This document shows, piece after piece, positions 1 through 12,369 of a stretch of 64,000 nucleotides of DNA (within the stretch, counting starts at the first letter, position 1; each line of letters begins with the position of its first letter). The position numbers and the translations under genes were made by a program. Origin of the DNA: Carya illinoinensis (Eukaryota > Streptophyta > Magnoliopsida > Fagales > Juglandaceae); NCBI RefSeq assembly GCF_018687715.1, contig NC_056760.1, positions 34,851,001 to 34,915,000 on the forward strand. Direction: 5' to 3'. Below the pieces are notes generated by a model. The model did no database searches and was not told the DNA's origin. It saw nothing but the letters and a program-made list of their open reading frames with translations.

Positions 1-884
1 AATGTGTTACAATTGGCATGTGAGAACCACACTGGATAATTATAAGATCTCATAGACAGCGCCAATGTTAAGGACGTGTCCCACTTCCCCTCTGTAACCA
101 TTCAACGACGTACTGTTCAGAGGCTCTTGTGTAACCACCTGGAAAAACTTTGATGCTTAAGTTAGTAAATGTAACCAAAGAATTTAGAATTAAAAAGAGA
201 GTTCAATTCCTTACTATCAAGGGTTACCTGGCATATATAAGTTCATACACGATACTTATCTTATTCAGAGTTTATCAGTATGGATCATCACCCAATAACT
301 GGGATGATCACGTAACTGTATGAAGTATCTATCTGATCATCACCCGATACCTAAAATGTTCACGTAACTACATGAAGTTTCTATCTTTCCGTGAAAGATG
401 GGGTTGTGCATGTATAATTTTGATGCACTTAGGACTCCCTTACTCCCTTCAATCAGACACAGACATCTCCTGTGAGCTTTCCCAACTTTGGAATTTTATG
501 ATAGAATGGGCCCTCGGTTTAAATAGGCCCTCCAAAAATAATCATGATATTAAACAAGATAGTACCAACCACCAATATAAATTGGCAAAATAGTTAAGAA
601 AAAATAAATTTGTGTTTAGCATTTTCTAAATCACCACTCCCTTGTATTTTTCAAGAAAAATATTCTATCATGGATAAAGTTGGGTCAACTCCATTGAAAA
701 CCTATCACTAATAATAAAAGAAGAGATAAAGCCAAAAGATAAGACAAGTTGACTCAAACCCTTGAAAGGAATGAGTTTCATAAGGTAAGTATGACTCAAT
801 TACTCAAAAGAAGAAAGAGAAATCTATAAAATGAGGATATCTATACAAATCTAGACTGACCCTTGACGACTTCTCTACGCACGA
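1..884. other. Intergenic AT-rich DNA, no gene seen
   Basis: No conserved coding sequence was recognised on either strand. A purine-rich stretch near 700-840 is the only compositional feature. The short open frame at 372-593 has no recognisable domain. Confidence 0.6.
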
Positions 885-1717
885 TAGAGCTGGGCTTTGA
901 CTCCAACCAAAGTCAAAGGCCAAGTTGAGCTCCGAATCTGACTCCGATTAGAGTTGCTAGAGTCAGAGTCAGAGAGTTGGAGCCCAAGAAAAAAATAGTC
1001 CAAAAAAAAAAAGACAATCCAAATATGATTGCCAAAATCATCAACAAAAAGAAAAACCAATCCAAATCATATTATAAAAATCACCCATAGAAAGAAATTA
1101 TATGCACAAATAAAGTTACAGAGAAAGAATTGCAATGAAACACTTGGTTTGAAGATAACATGCAAAGGACAGACGATGAGGAAGAACATGTGCATGATGT
1201 CCTTGTAGTAGCAAAACACTTCAGTTGAAGATAACCTGGCCTTGGGCTGAATCTTGAAGCGTTAGAAGCCAGCCAAGCAAGCAAACTCGAGAAAGACAAG
1301 AGTAAGAGGGAAGATGAAGAAGAGGAAGAGAATGGAGTGGCAAACGTAACATAAGGAGTGGAGGTACTAGAGGGGGAAGAGAGAAGAGAGGAAATGCTTA
1401 GGTTTGAAATAGATGAATATATAGCCTATTTAATATAGCATCATTTAAGACTTTCTTAAAAAAACATTTGAAAAACACAGAACTGGGTGACTTGGACGCG
1501 GGTTCTCATGTTGCCAAAACACCATCTCAACCACTAGGTCACTCAACTACCTAATATATATATTACGATATTAAATATATCAAGTATAAATGTTGGAGTC
1601 AACCCTGAATATTTTTTCAGAGTAACTCCGAACTCTGAGTTTTTTTTACTCCGTTGGAGTTGACGTCGAAGTGGAAATCAGCTGGGCTCGAAGCTACCGA
1701 AGGTTTTGCCCATTCTT
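885..1717. mobile_element. Non-autonomous hAT-like element, decayed copy
   Basis: This belongs to the same family as the better-preserved element at 14266-15415. Both have subterminal clusters of GGAGT/ACTCC words (about 890-980 and 1595-1690 here). Both share a central block around ATCACCCA followed by AAATTATATGCACAAAT (1080-1112), and a shared block near 1480-1550. The ends read TAGAGCTGGGC at the left and, reverse-complemented, AAGAATGGGC at the right, close to the family terminus TAGGGGTGGGC. Flanking 8-mers ACGCACGA and AAGCAAGA agree at 6 of 8 bases, consistent with a decayed hAT target duplication. No transposase is encoded. Confidence 0.6.
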
Positions 1718-2409
1718 AAGCAAGATGACTCCAAAAGATCTTTTTTAAAGGGCAGCATCATCTTTAACCTCTCAAAGAATAATAATAGGCTTACTACCCT
1801 CCTACCACCCTTTTACTATTTTTTTTTTATATTTTTTATTTTTTTGTTTACTTAATAGTTAAGGAATTGACTATTAGTAAAGCTATAAATGAGTGGTAAG
1901 AGGATAGTAAGTGTATCATTAACCCCTCCCAAAATCCTAAATCTCTCAATTGTATTGAGAGATACGTGTGACTATGAGAGATTGTAAAACTACCTATTAT
2001 AGTGAATTTTTCTCCCAAACACCATGTGGATATAGGCTTTTATGCCAAACTACGTAAATCTCTGTGTCTTTCTAATTATCTTTTATTTGCTTGTTTATTA
2101 TTTATTTCATTGATGAACGTGAAAAATACCGTATCAACTCCCAAATCATCATCTTGGGCTAGGAATAATTGGCACCATCTTTAGGATCTTGAATTATTAT
2201 TTGCACCAACAATGGGAAAAGAATTCTTCCTCAACTTACAAGAGCATCTCTAAGAAACATATAAGATCTCCTCTCAGCTTTCCACCCATTATTTTTATTT
2301 CATTAATTCCATGTCTAAGGAGAGGAAAAAATGCGAGAGAAAACAGTTGTGAAATACGTGGTGTTGGGATTAACTCAATATCTAGATATGACTTTGAAAT
2401 AGATTAGCA

Positions 2410-2800
2410 GAAGCAAATAACAAAAGCTTCAACAATCACACAAAAAAATACCAAGTTTTAAGTTGTTCGGCTTAAATAATAGTCTATATCCACTAGTAGA
2501 GTTGATCTCTAGGAATTCACTATCACAAAGATGGAGTACAAGAGATAAATTACAAAAGTTCTCAATCCCAAAGTCCTAATACACCCAATTAGTTCTCAAG
2601 AATCTCACATAAGAACTTTTCTTTTTGTTTGTATACTAGCCGCAATTTTCACTTTACAAAAAATATGTTTATAAATAAAACAATGTGAAAACTAGATTTT
2701 CTAAATATTCGTTCGAGCGACATGTCGAGCAGATGTCGAGCAAACAATCTGTTTGAAATTCGCTCGAGCCAAAGTTGAGTTAGGGTTGAGCCACAGTCAA
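2410..2800. mobile_element. LTR-retrotransposon LTR relic
   Basis: The text resembles a retrotransposon LTR (AGTCTATATCCACTAGTAGAG at 2481-2501, then a long AT-rich run). It ends in a block with CGTTCGAGCGACATGTCGAGC, GATGTCGAGC and CGCTCGAGCC at 2710-2770. The same CTCGAGC-type words form a dense array in the Athila-like LTR at 60603-60850. No paired LTR or coding region was found, so it is called a relic or solo fragment with approximate ends. Confidence 0.4.
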
Positions 2801-4560
2801 GCAAAGTCTCTGGAATGGCATTTTCAATTGAAAATTAAGCCACCATTCAAACACATGGGACGTGCACTGTGTACACAAGGCTCCCACATGCACCTAAGGA
2901 ACCAATTATGCATGTCATGCATAGTGGGGCTGACAGGTGCACACCACCATGCACCCAATGGCTTGCATTGGTGGGCATGAGGACCCACCACCTCCTGTGC
3001 CTGTCGTAGGTGAATGTCGATCACCTAGACGAACAACCTAACAGAGCCGATGGAAGCTTTTAGCTGGCTTCTTACCGTTGAGAACCACATAAGCAAGCTA
3101 GAAGGGCCATGTCTAGGCATCTATGAGCTAATAAGCCACCACTTGACCCACAGGCATTTTCTTCTGCCGAGAAGGAAGCCCTTGACCATGGATGCTAATC
3201 TTGTTAGCTACCCTACCACTAGTTTCTCATCATTGGGCATGAATTTGCAGCTCTCATGATGACCATGAGTTGTTGAAGCCACTAGCAACCACCACCTACC
3301 TCACTGGCATTTTTTACCACCAACAAATAAGATCCTAGACCATGGAAGCGTTGCTCGCCAGTTCTTAGTTGCCGAAGGACCTAAACACTAACATGAGTTA
3401 TTCATGGTTCTACACGTTCTGTGACAATAGTGAGCCAATGAAGTCGTCGGCAGTCACTACTTGCACTTGTTACATCCCCACTGCAAAGTCACTCACCAGC
3501 AATACTTGTTATGAAAGCTTCTCGCCACCAATGCCTGCCACTGAAGTTCCAACCCCTCGCCACACTTACCAGTGCTAGCCCACAAAAGTTCCTCACTACT
3601 AGCACCAGTTGCTCACCCACAAGTATTCCTCGCCACAACTAGTTCCTCACAATGATTGCTCACCTACAAGTGTTCCTCACCATGCACTATTAGTAAACTT
3701 GTTGACCTTCCTTGCCCATGAAGACAACACATGAGCTCTCCATGAAGGGCAACAAGCGGCAAACATTCCATCAAGCAGCTCATATGTTTTCTAAACTTGC
3801 CACTTTTGTGACAAGCAACAGTCGCAAGCATGTCTCCCAACTCACCAACATGGAGACTAATAGGCATGAGTCACCAATGAGCAACACACGGGCCTTCCCA
3901 ACTCGCCACCTCCATGGCAAGCAACAAGCCCACGTCAAAAGTATGGGTGAACGTCTATGGGATGCCAACTGACTGCTCGCCAAGGACCTCCACCTCATGG
4001 GGAGCAAGGTCGTAATATCCCTGGCATGCCCATGCAACAAACACCACTGTCCATGGGGTTAGCGCCCAACCTAGAAGCAGATGGGCAAGAGACTCGCTAA
4101 TCTTGCCCACAGTTGGATGGGAATCAACTGGACATCCACGTTTTGACCTCCACCTCATGACAAGCGAAGCTATGAGTCCCGTGGTGCATTACATGGGCCA
4201 TGTAACCTACACTTGTGAAAACAGCTCATACATCAAAATGAGCAGTAGAACATGTTAGTTGATAATAATGGGCAATTACTTGAGTGTGTACGTTGCATAG
4301 AGATGATGTGACATACACCTCCGATCCTGGAACACAACAGAATAGATAGACACCTGAGACCTTGCCGACTGTATATGCACAGCAGCAACATAGGAACAGG
4401 AACCACCCATGAAGCGCGTTAAGAGAGGCGATAGAGACCAACAACGGTTGTTTCTTTCCGAGTAAGCAAGCAAAGAACTTGTCCCTAGATGTACAATGGA
4501 GCATCTCTAATTGAGGAAAGGAGGGGCAAATTTTGGGCACGATGTTACATCAAACCATGC
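2801..4560. other. GC-richer, repeat-like segment of unknown origin
   Basis: The composition is clearly richer in G+C than its surroundings. Short words recur in degenerate form, for example GCTCACC-ACAAGT-TTCCTC (3609-3630 and 3658-3674) and CTCGCCACC/CCTCGCCAC. Several overlapping open frames exist on both strands, but none shows a recognisable domain or a credible exon pattern. A related word set (CTTGCCCACCATCTTGCC) reappears at about 7930-8010. It is probably an old repeat. Confidence 0.35.
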
Positions 4561-5286
4561 ACAAATGTGGACAGCAGGCACGGAACATTCCTCTCCCGCT
4601 GTTCCATCTCACGAGCAATCTCAAAGCACGGTTGAAGCCTTAATGATCGGTTAGCTTTGATCCAATTAGAAAATGTAAGTGCTTAACAATCACATTTCTA
4701 AGAAATAGTAGCCTGCGTTATTTTTGTGTGTTACATCAACACCTACAAAATTTTGGTTTCTACCACTATCAGCTATGATCAATCATGAGTGCATTGGCTT
4801 AAAGCCCTTAAAATCACCACATATAATTAATAAATACAATCTTTCTATTTAGACCAATGGGGCTAAAGGTAACTTAGCTGTTTGAGATTCCCTTTTGAGC
4901 ACGTTTCAAAGTTCTAAAGTTAACTTAGCTGTTTGAGATTCCCTTTGGAGCACATTTCAAAGTTCTTATGAGTACTTTCAAAGGGTCTCACTACTGTTTA
5001 CAACTATTAGTAATGGGTTCTGATCTTTGAAAAATTGCTAATGAGTTAATCCATTTGATTACAATCAGTCTAAACAAGAAAATGGAACCAAAATAAAAAT
5101 AAAAAAAAAAATAAATCAACGTGCTTAATACACATTACTACAATTCATTTCACCCACCACCAGACGCAAAGAATTAAAACAAAAAAAAAAAAAACACTAA
5201 ACCAAACTAAAAAGCATGAGAGCATCAACTTATAACTTAAATCTAAAAAAATGCCATTTCAACTTTTCATATCATTAATATAATTT
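4561..5286. other. Intergenic, with a local tandem duplication
   Basis: No gene was seen. A 51 bp unit starting TAACTTAGCTGTTTGAGATT occurs twice in tandem (4870-4920 and 4921-4970) with a few substitutions. The remainder is AT-rich with A runs. Confidence 0.6.
4870..4970. repeat. 51 bp tandem duplication, two copies
   Basis: Two adjacent copies begin TAACTTAGCTGTTTGAGATT and end near CAAAGTTCT. Differences include CCTTTTGAGCACG versus CCTTTGGAGCACA. It is a plain local duplication with no evident function. Confidence 0.85.
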
Positions 5287-5446
5287 GAATAATGCTAAAT
5301 ATAGTTAAAAGTTCCGCACATTTTATTTAAAAAAAAGTAGAGTCTAGCAATAAAATAATAACTTTTTCATACTAATTTTGTAATTATTCACTTTTACAAA
5401 TGGAGTGCGAGGATCATATATCTTAAAACTGTAAATATCATTGCTC
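5287..5446. mobile_element. Foldback MITE (GAGTAATGCTAGATA family), copy 1
   Basis: It starts GAATAATGCTAAATATAGTT and ends AACTGTAAATATCATTGCTC, which are imperfect inverted repeats. The internal text (AAGTAGAGTCTAGCAATAAAA) matches the family layout. Related copies are at 12194-12369 and 22969-23116. No coding capacity. Confidence 0.6.
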
Positions 5447-7199
5447 ATATAATTTTTACAAACTCTAAAATAAAACACTTATAAAATTATATTCAAATAA
5501 TTTTTTAATTTTATCTATTAACTTTCATAAATTCTAATATATTTTAAAAAATAAAATTTTTAAGATTTCTCTCTCCTTATTTTATTTATTGAAAAGAGTA
5601 GAAGAGATTCTCATGAAAAAGATTTAAGAAAAATGATAAGGATGGGAATGCGCTTACGAAACAACAGTTGAAAGCTACTGCATGCTCTGTGGCAACTTGA
5701 TGCCGGATGTGGGGCCGGACGTGGAACGATTTTTGACAAAAGTTACTCACTTTTCCTCATATATGTGGCAACTTGATGCGTGTACACAGCTGGATGCTAC
5801 TGCTCTGAGGATGACAAGTCTCGATCAATGTGGATGATATTCTTGTTCAACATGCCATAGAATCATAGATGAACTGGCGCATCGTCTTTGATACCATCTT
5901 CCTCGGTTACTTGTTGGGCATTGCGGCCCATTTTGAATCAGATGGGCTTTTTCCTTGCAAGAGTAAATATATCAAAGGCATCCTTCAAAGGACAAATATG
6001 TCCAATGCCAAGTCCCATGTCTTAATCCATTTCATGATCTCGAACGCCTTCCTTCCTTTCCCAAGCTTGCTCGAATACAAATAAGGGCACTGAATGACGC
6101 CGATAAAGTAAAACAGCAGAAAGACTCTCAAAGAGAGGCGCGTAGCGTAGGTAGACTCATAGAATAAGGCTATGCGAGTGTAATCTTATTTCTTGGACCT
6201 TCCTCAAGCATCAAGCAATTGCGCATTCCAACACTAAGCATCAACCTCCTACATTGAGTTGTAATAATATTTCATGCACGTCCAAAAAACCTTGCTATTA
6301 ATTTTTACTTTATTTGTGAGAGAGTACTTGCTCAAGCCTAACTTCAAGTTCATTTCATCTCTAGCAAAGATCAACCCGCAAACATTTAAACCAAATTCTC
6401 CAAAACTCTCATGTATGTGTACCAAGCTCACTTTCTGTGCATCTCTGATGAGTTTGGGGGGGGGGGGGGGGGGGGCGTAATCGCTCATATCCTGCACTTA
6501 CAGATCATGGAAGTAGAAGCTCTTCTTTGAAAGCTAAGATCAAAGAATCATAGCTCAATATCGGACATCGTCTCTAAAGAAATCATAGCTCAACAAACCT
6601 GAGGGCAACTCCCATAAATCATGCATCTCCATCGTGATAAGACAACATTTCCATTTGTAAATTGTATAGTGATATAATCACTCCCATTCTTGATGTAAAA
6701 ATAAAATCTTTATAGTTCTTAACTGGAAAGACGAATTGAATCCTTAATACTCTTTCCTTGATTATTATTTTTTTATACCAAACCACAGAAAGGGCCTACA
6801 AAAACTTTGTCTATACAAGTGTTGTGCTGCAGATGAATATTGTATATGTGAGCTGTAATAATACAAAAACTTTTTCATACCCTTTTGGGCCGTCTTCACC
6901 CACGCGGCGAAGAGAAAATGTTTTTTGTGTTATGTCATGCATGTCTCAACAATATTTCATTCGTGTTTTATTCAGTTGGGTTATGACATCTAATGTACTC
7001 TTTTTGGAAGTTACGAGTATTTCAAATTATCTATGAATAATAATAAAATAGTTTATGAATAGTAGTAAATTATTTGTAATAATAGTAAAATAATATGAGA
7101 ACAATTGCATTTTCAAACAAATCCTTATGGGCACAACGATCTTATAATTCATGCAATCCTTAGATTTTCAAAATGGAGAAGGGGCAGCTAATAGTAGTT
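5447..7199. other. Intergenic DNA with a 20 bp poly-G run
   Basis: No credible gene was found; open frames at 5869-6084 and 6758-7036 have no recognised domain. A run of 20 G occupies about 6456-6475. Confidence 0.5.
6456..6475 (+). repeat. Poly-G homopolymer, 20 bp
   Basis: An uninterrupted G run lies between AGTTT and CGTAA. It is the first of three long G runs in the window (also 8721-8751 and 44378-44412), all on the given strand. Confidence 0.9.
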
Positions 7200-7204
7200 C
7201 AAAT

Positions 7205-7762
7205 GGGTATAATTATCATGATCATTACCGAGTTATGTCCAGTACTGAGTTTAGTTTAGACCGGTACCCATTTTATCTTTTTTAAAACTAGTCAAAATCT
7301 GTCCGGTTCTGATTTTTCTTTTTTTAAAGCCGGACTAAAACCGGACCGGTTCATATATATATTTTTTAATTTTTATATTGTATATAATTTATATATATAA
7401 TATATAATTATATATAAAATAATTTTGTATTATATGATAAATTACTAATTAATATAATATTAGATTTTAAAATATTATATTACTATAGTTTATAATATAC
7501 TATAATATATCACCATATTATACATTATAATATATCACTATAGTCTATAATATAATTATAATATATTACGATATATTATCAATATAGTTTTATATACTAT
7601 AATATACTATATTATATAGTATATAATATATTAAAACTGGAGTATCAATTTAAGAGGATAATCAATACGTAATCAGTTTTAAAAAATACAAAACTGATAC
7701 ATACCGATTCCATTTTAAATTTTATTCAAATCTGGATCAGACCGGACTAGTTACACTCTTAA
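7205..7762. mobile_element. hAT-like MITE (CCGGTCC-rich family), decayed copy
   Basis: The left arm carries AGACCGGTACCC, TCTGTCCGGTTCTG and AACCGGACCGGTTC. An extremely TA-rich core follows. The right arm reads TCAATTTAAGAGGATAATCA, then AATCAGTTTTAAAAAATA, ending TTACACTCTTA. The same order of blocks is seen at 37244-37810 (perfect 8 bp duplication) and in the ends of 37954-44221. The left terminus is eroded and no clear duplication remains. Confidence 0.65.
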
Positions 7763-8719
7763 TCCATCAATCATTGAAATAAAACTAATCTTAAAGTGGT
7801 TTCCCCATACATGATTTCAGCATTTCACCAAGAATAAATATAAGTACTACAACATCTAAATGGTAACTTGCTTTTCGTTTTGCTACGAATGGGGCTTCGT
7901 CTTTACGCTTTTCTCGCCATGAGTGGTGGCTTGCCCACCATCTTGCCAACGTGGTGACTTGTCCACCATCTTTTTGTGGGTGATGGCTTGCCTGCCAAGT
8001 TGCCAACTAACTCCATTTGTGTCTTGTACCCCATCTTGGGCTACTTCAGGGTGAACCTAGGGAATTCATGGGCTTTGGCGGCCCATATACAACACTATGG
8101 TTTACAGACACCGACCTACTCATAAAGTGTCTCCCTTGATGAGGCATCAAAACATGAACTATTGCATTCCTTAACAAGGAATGCAAACGCTATTTATTTT
8201 AAATAGATCAAAGGGTCCCTTAGCGAACATGACACAATTATGAATTGAATATCAAATTGATAGTATACCTGCTCACTTCTTCTTCTTCCTTTTTTTATTT
8301 TATTTTTATTTTTTCATGAAACTTGCATTGAATTTTAAAAAAGAATACAAGAAGAGAAGTCGGGAGATCTTGACAAAAAATAAATATATAAAAAAAAATC
8401 AATTTGGGGGCCTTGACGATATGGCCTCAAGCAAATGCTTAAGTCGTTTACCCTTTGAGCTAGACCTGCATCAGATCGTAAATTTACTCTAGTGAATTTT
8501 TTTTATGATTAAAATATTATACATACATACATTCATACATACATATACATATATATATATATATATAAATAAACAAATTGTTAATAAATAGTAAGTCTAT
8601 CCTTTTATATATATATATATATATGCACACAGGTTTCATGGGGTCCCTCTCAAACAAGTCAAACCAGATGGAAAGTGCCTTGTATCTTAGAGGAAAACAG
8701 GGGAGGGGAAGGGAATACG

Positions 8720-8752
<33 letters not shown>

Positions 8753-8839
8753 GGGGTTTCAGTGCTGCCTACTTCATGCTGCACACTAAACAACTATATA
8801 ACTTGAACTAATGTATTCTCTAATGATTAATGAGCCTTA
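7763..8839. other. Intergenic DNA with AT microsatellites and a poly-G run
   Basis: No gene was seen. It contains dinucleotide TA runs (8549-8566 and 8607-8624) and the 31 bp poly-G at 8721-8751. Confidence 0.5.
8721..8751 (+). repeat. Poly-G homopolymer, 31 bp
   Basis: The run is uninterrupted and followed by TGGGGTTTC. A run this long can form G-quadruplexes and is also a common place for base-calling or assembly length errors. Confidence 0.9.
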
Positions 8840-9206
8840 GACCTTATTTGGGTAATTACATATTTTCAGATATTTTTAAAATTTTTTAAAATTTCTCATA
8901 ATTTCTTTTCCTAACATCATTTAAAGAGAAAATACTTTTAATTTTAAATTTTTAACTTTTTCATCTGATCATTACCTAATCATAATCCTAACACAAAATC
9001 TAACACAATTTTTCCAAGCTTCTAAATAAAATAAAAAATATATATAATTTTTTCAAACTTTAAAATAAAAATATATTCAATTCTTTCTCTCTCCTCTCCC
9101 AAAACTCAATAAAAACATCTTAACTAAAATCATTTCACTATTATTAACAAATTATTTAACTATCATTCACAGAATTTTGAATTATTTTAAGTGTCTAAAC
9201 GAACCC
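8840..9206. mobile_element. Harbinger-like MITE with TTA target duplication
   Basis: It is flanked on both sides by TTA (8837-8839 and 9207-9209), the target-site type of PIF/Harbinger elements. The ends are GACCTTATTTGGGTA and, reverse-complemented, GGGTTCGTTTAGACA, matching the GGGTTCGTTTGG-type termini of this group. The length is 367 bp and there is no coding capacity. A shorter relative is at 34667-34831. Confidence 0.7.
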
Positions 9207-9209
9207 TTA

Positions 9210-12193
9210 GCATCTCTTATAAGATTAGTAGTTGTTATAATTTAGAAAGATTTATAGTGTATCTGAGTCTATATTCTACAAGATTAGTCGATGTTATAAT
9301 TAGAATTTATTAAAAACATTAGAGAGGGTAGAAAATTCTCCTTCTTGAGTAATATAGAATCTCATTAACTGCATTCTTATACTTAATTCAAATACTACAT
9401 ATATTTGATGTTTTGTATGAAAACTGTGGCTTATGTGGTGTGATGGATATATGGTAATGATTCAGCTATAGAATTTCAGAGTCACATATACAATGAGAAG
9501 TAACCATTTTCTATGACTACATTATATATTGCGTTTTTGTGCTCAAAGCACTAATAGTTGAAGATCATGCATTATTAAAAACACAATGAAGTCACTCTTC
9601 CACTGGAGAGTGACATCTAAACAGATAGAGCCAAAAGAACTATGGCAATATTGGAGCAGGTCAGAACTCCATAGACAAGTTTTCAGATCAGTTGAGATCA
9701 TAGGCTACGTAAGCACTTGGGCAAATGAAAAACTCTACTCATCATCCCTATATCGCATACTACACATAATTATTATTTTTTTTTTTTAGCAAATGTGTAA
9801 TGTATGGATGATGAGTAGAAAATTTTTTTAATTTAAAAAGAATGAAAAAAATAAATAAATTATAGTATATGGTGTATGAATGATGAGTAAAAGGACTCTA
9901 GACAAATACTGAATACAACATAGATAAATACAACATGTCAAGGGGCAAGGGGTGACATAGCGATTATTAAATGAGCCAAATAATTTAAATATTCCGAGTT
10001 TAGAATTTCACATTCATGCTCTTAAATTTATTGGATTAATTTTTGTTTAATCACCTATTTGAGGTACACTTGCAGGAAATATCTTGTCGATGATGATTTG
10101 AGATACGATAGCGATAATTAACAAAAAAAACAATACAACATGGGTCACCCTTAGCTTCAAATGCATCATTTATCATCACTCTCTAAACTAATGATTTTGA
10201 TAATCATTCTTTAATCATCAACAAATTATAATGTATCATCATATTTCTCTTTGAAAAGGCGCCTATGCCTAATAATCATTTTTTTGTTATCTTCCCTAAT
10301 AATGTTTAAAATGGCTCGGATGTGGTTTATATTAAAAGGAAAATATGTGTATATATATATATATATATTAAAAACAGAAAAAGTGACCCAAAAGATAAAA
10401 TAATTATTTTCTTTTATTTCTTTCTTTTATTTTTGTAATTTGTAATGAAAAAATATCTGTGTTCACTTTTTTATATATTGAAACTTTTTTCTTTTTTCTT
10501 TTTCTTTTTTTTTATTTTTTATTTTTAATGTCGTTTAGAGTGGTAGTTTGATGGGGTTATTTATATTTTTTTTCCCAAAGACACTTATATGATAGTTTAG
10601 AATACAAAGTATATTTTTTTCAAAAATAAAACAATAAAACCTTTAACATATTCCTTCTTTTAATTAATTGGAGTCCTATCCAATTAAAAACCTTAAGAAA
10701 ATTCCTAAGGCACTCATGTAATAAAGTCGCAAATATATGATCGATCTTATCTTTTCAATTTTTGGACCACAAATATATATATATTATCTTACCAATTTAA
10801 TTAAAAATAAAAAAAGAAAAGCATGACTAGATATATTGGCCATTGAGTGCCTCTACAGCACACATGGGATTAAAATAATTTTTTTAAATTTTTTTCTGTA
10901 TATTTTTAATATGTTTTAATATTTTTATAAAAAAATTTATATCATTATTAAAAAAATATTTTCTTAATTACTAAATAAAAAAAATCACATTCAAATCCAC
11001 AATCGTGTGTAGTTTTGCATTTCTGATTAGGCATTTGCTTCAATTATTTTTTCAAAGAATAATAATATACCACTAACTTATTTATAATTTATAAATAATT
11101 TTAAATATAATAATATTTTTTATTATATTTAAACACATCAAATTATTAATAAAATCAAAATAAAATTTAAAATAATATTATTCTATTAGATAATTACATA
11201 CAAATTGTTAATAAAAAATAAGTTTATCGTTTTCCTTTTTCAGAACTAATTCAATGCCATTATATTTGCAATGATGAGAATGCTGGAATTTAGTACACAT
11301 CACAATGATTACAAAATTAATAATTCAAATTAAACTGCTGAAGAGGACATTGTGATTGTGTATGTGTCCTGCCACTACACGTACAAAGTATTTTGAGAAA
11401 GTACAATAATTTCGTTTTTTAATCATTTTCTTTTTAATTTGTACTTTAAAAAACGATCACCTTTTTATCTTGTATCGTATTTTTCTCACCTTTCATCATT
11501 TTCTCCCCCACTTTCTCATCATTCAAAAAAGAGAAAAAAAAAAGCAAAAAATAAAATGTTAATACAAAATGGGTCACTTTTGTTATCTTTTGTTATGCTA
11601 AAGTTGTCTTTTCCAACCAAACATTCAAATTCTTAAAATTTGATAGTTCCAAATATTAATTGGAAAATTTGATAATTTAGTGTCTTGGTTATATAAATAT
11701 TACTTAAAATGTAGTTAAATTAAAAACAGAAATGCTAAAGTCATGCATGGAGATCTCGGCATTTTTTACTTAATGATTAAGAAAATAATTTTTAATTATA
11801 TTGTAATTTTTTTAATACTTCAAAATATTAAAAAAATACATAAAAATAAATAAATAAATAAATAAAATTGCACTGTTAGGATCCGAGGATCCTCCAATGT
11901 GTGGCTGTAGAGCCACTCAATTAAAAATGATGAAAATTTATAGTACAAGGTGTACTTTTGTCTACATATTTAGAACCAAAATATGTAAGATCATTATTAC
12001 AAAACAAAGCAATTTAATTTATATCTCTCTTCATTGTTTAGCAACAACCTTCGTATTAGCTGACCAACATCTAATTCTTTAATGAAAGCATCCCCCACAC
12101 GTTTTGTTTTATGATGGTGCATCTATTTCCATTTCACCCAAAGAAGAACGCAAGGGGCGTTGACCCAAAAATAATATTTCTTAATTATAATAT
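9210..12193. other. Long AT-rich intergenic stretch
   Basis: No host gene was recognised. Apart from a foldback element at 9728-9898, it holds A/T homopolymers and a TA microsatellite (10351-10370). Open frames here are short and featureless. Confidence 0.5.
9728..9898. mobile_element. Foldback MITE-like element
   Basis: The left end has CTCTACTCATCATCCCTATA. The right half has GTGTATGAATGATGAGTAAAA, its inverted counterpart, and a second inverted match (GGATGATGAGTAGAAAA) lies at about 9804-9820. AT-rich throughout and non-coding. A similar layout occurs at 18873-19035. Confidence 0.45.
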
Positions 12194-12369
12194 GAGTAAT
12201 GTTACGTACAGTTATGAAATGTATAAATATCTGTGTAATTGTTTTGAAAAGAGTGGGATCCACTATTAAAAAATTAATCTTTTTTTTCATGTGGATTCCA
12301 TACTATTTCTTTTTTTATTCAAAATAATTGCACGACGTTTGTATAATCACAACTGCAACTATCATTTAT
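12194..12369. mobile_element. Foldback MITE (GAGTAATGCTAGATA family), copy 2
   Basis: The left end GAGTAATGTTACGTACAGTT mirrors the right end AACTGCAACTATCATTTATC. The centre contains GTGGGATCCACTATTAAAAA and a matching inverted block ending TGCACGACG. It has the same architecture as 5287-5446 and 22969-23116. Confidence 0.65.

Noticed and set aside
2824..4540. Overlapping frames of 65-104 codons in the GC-richer block
   Set aside because: There is no recognisable domain, frames are open on both strands because of composition, and no splice pattern or start context supports them.
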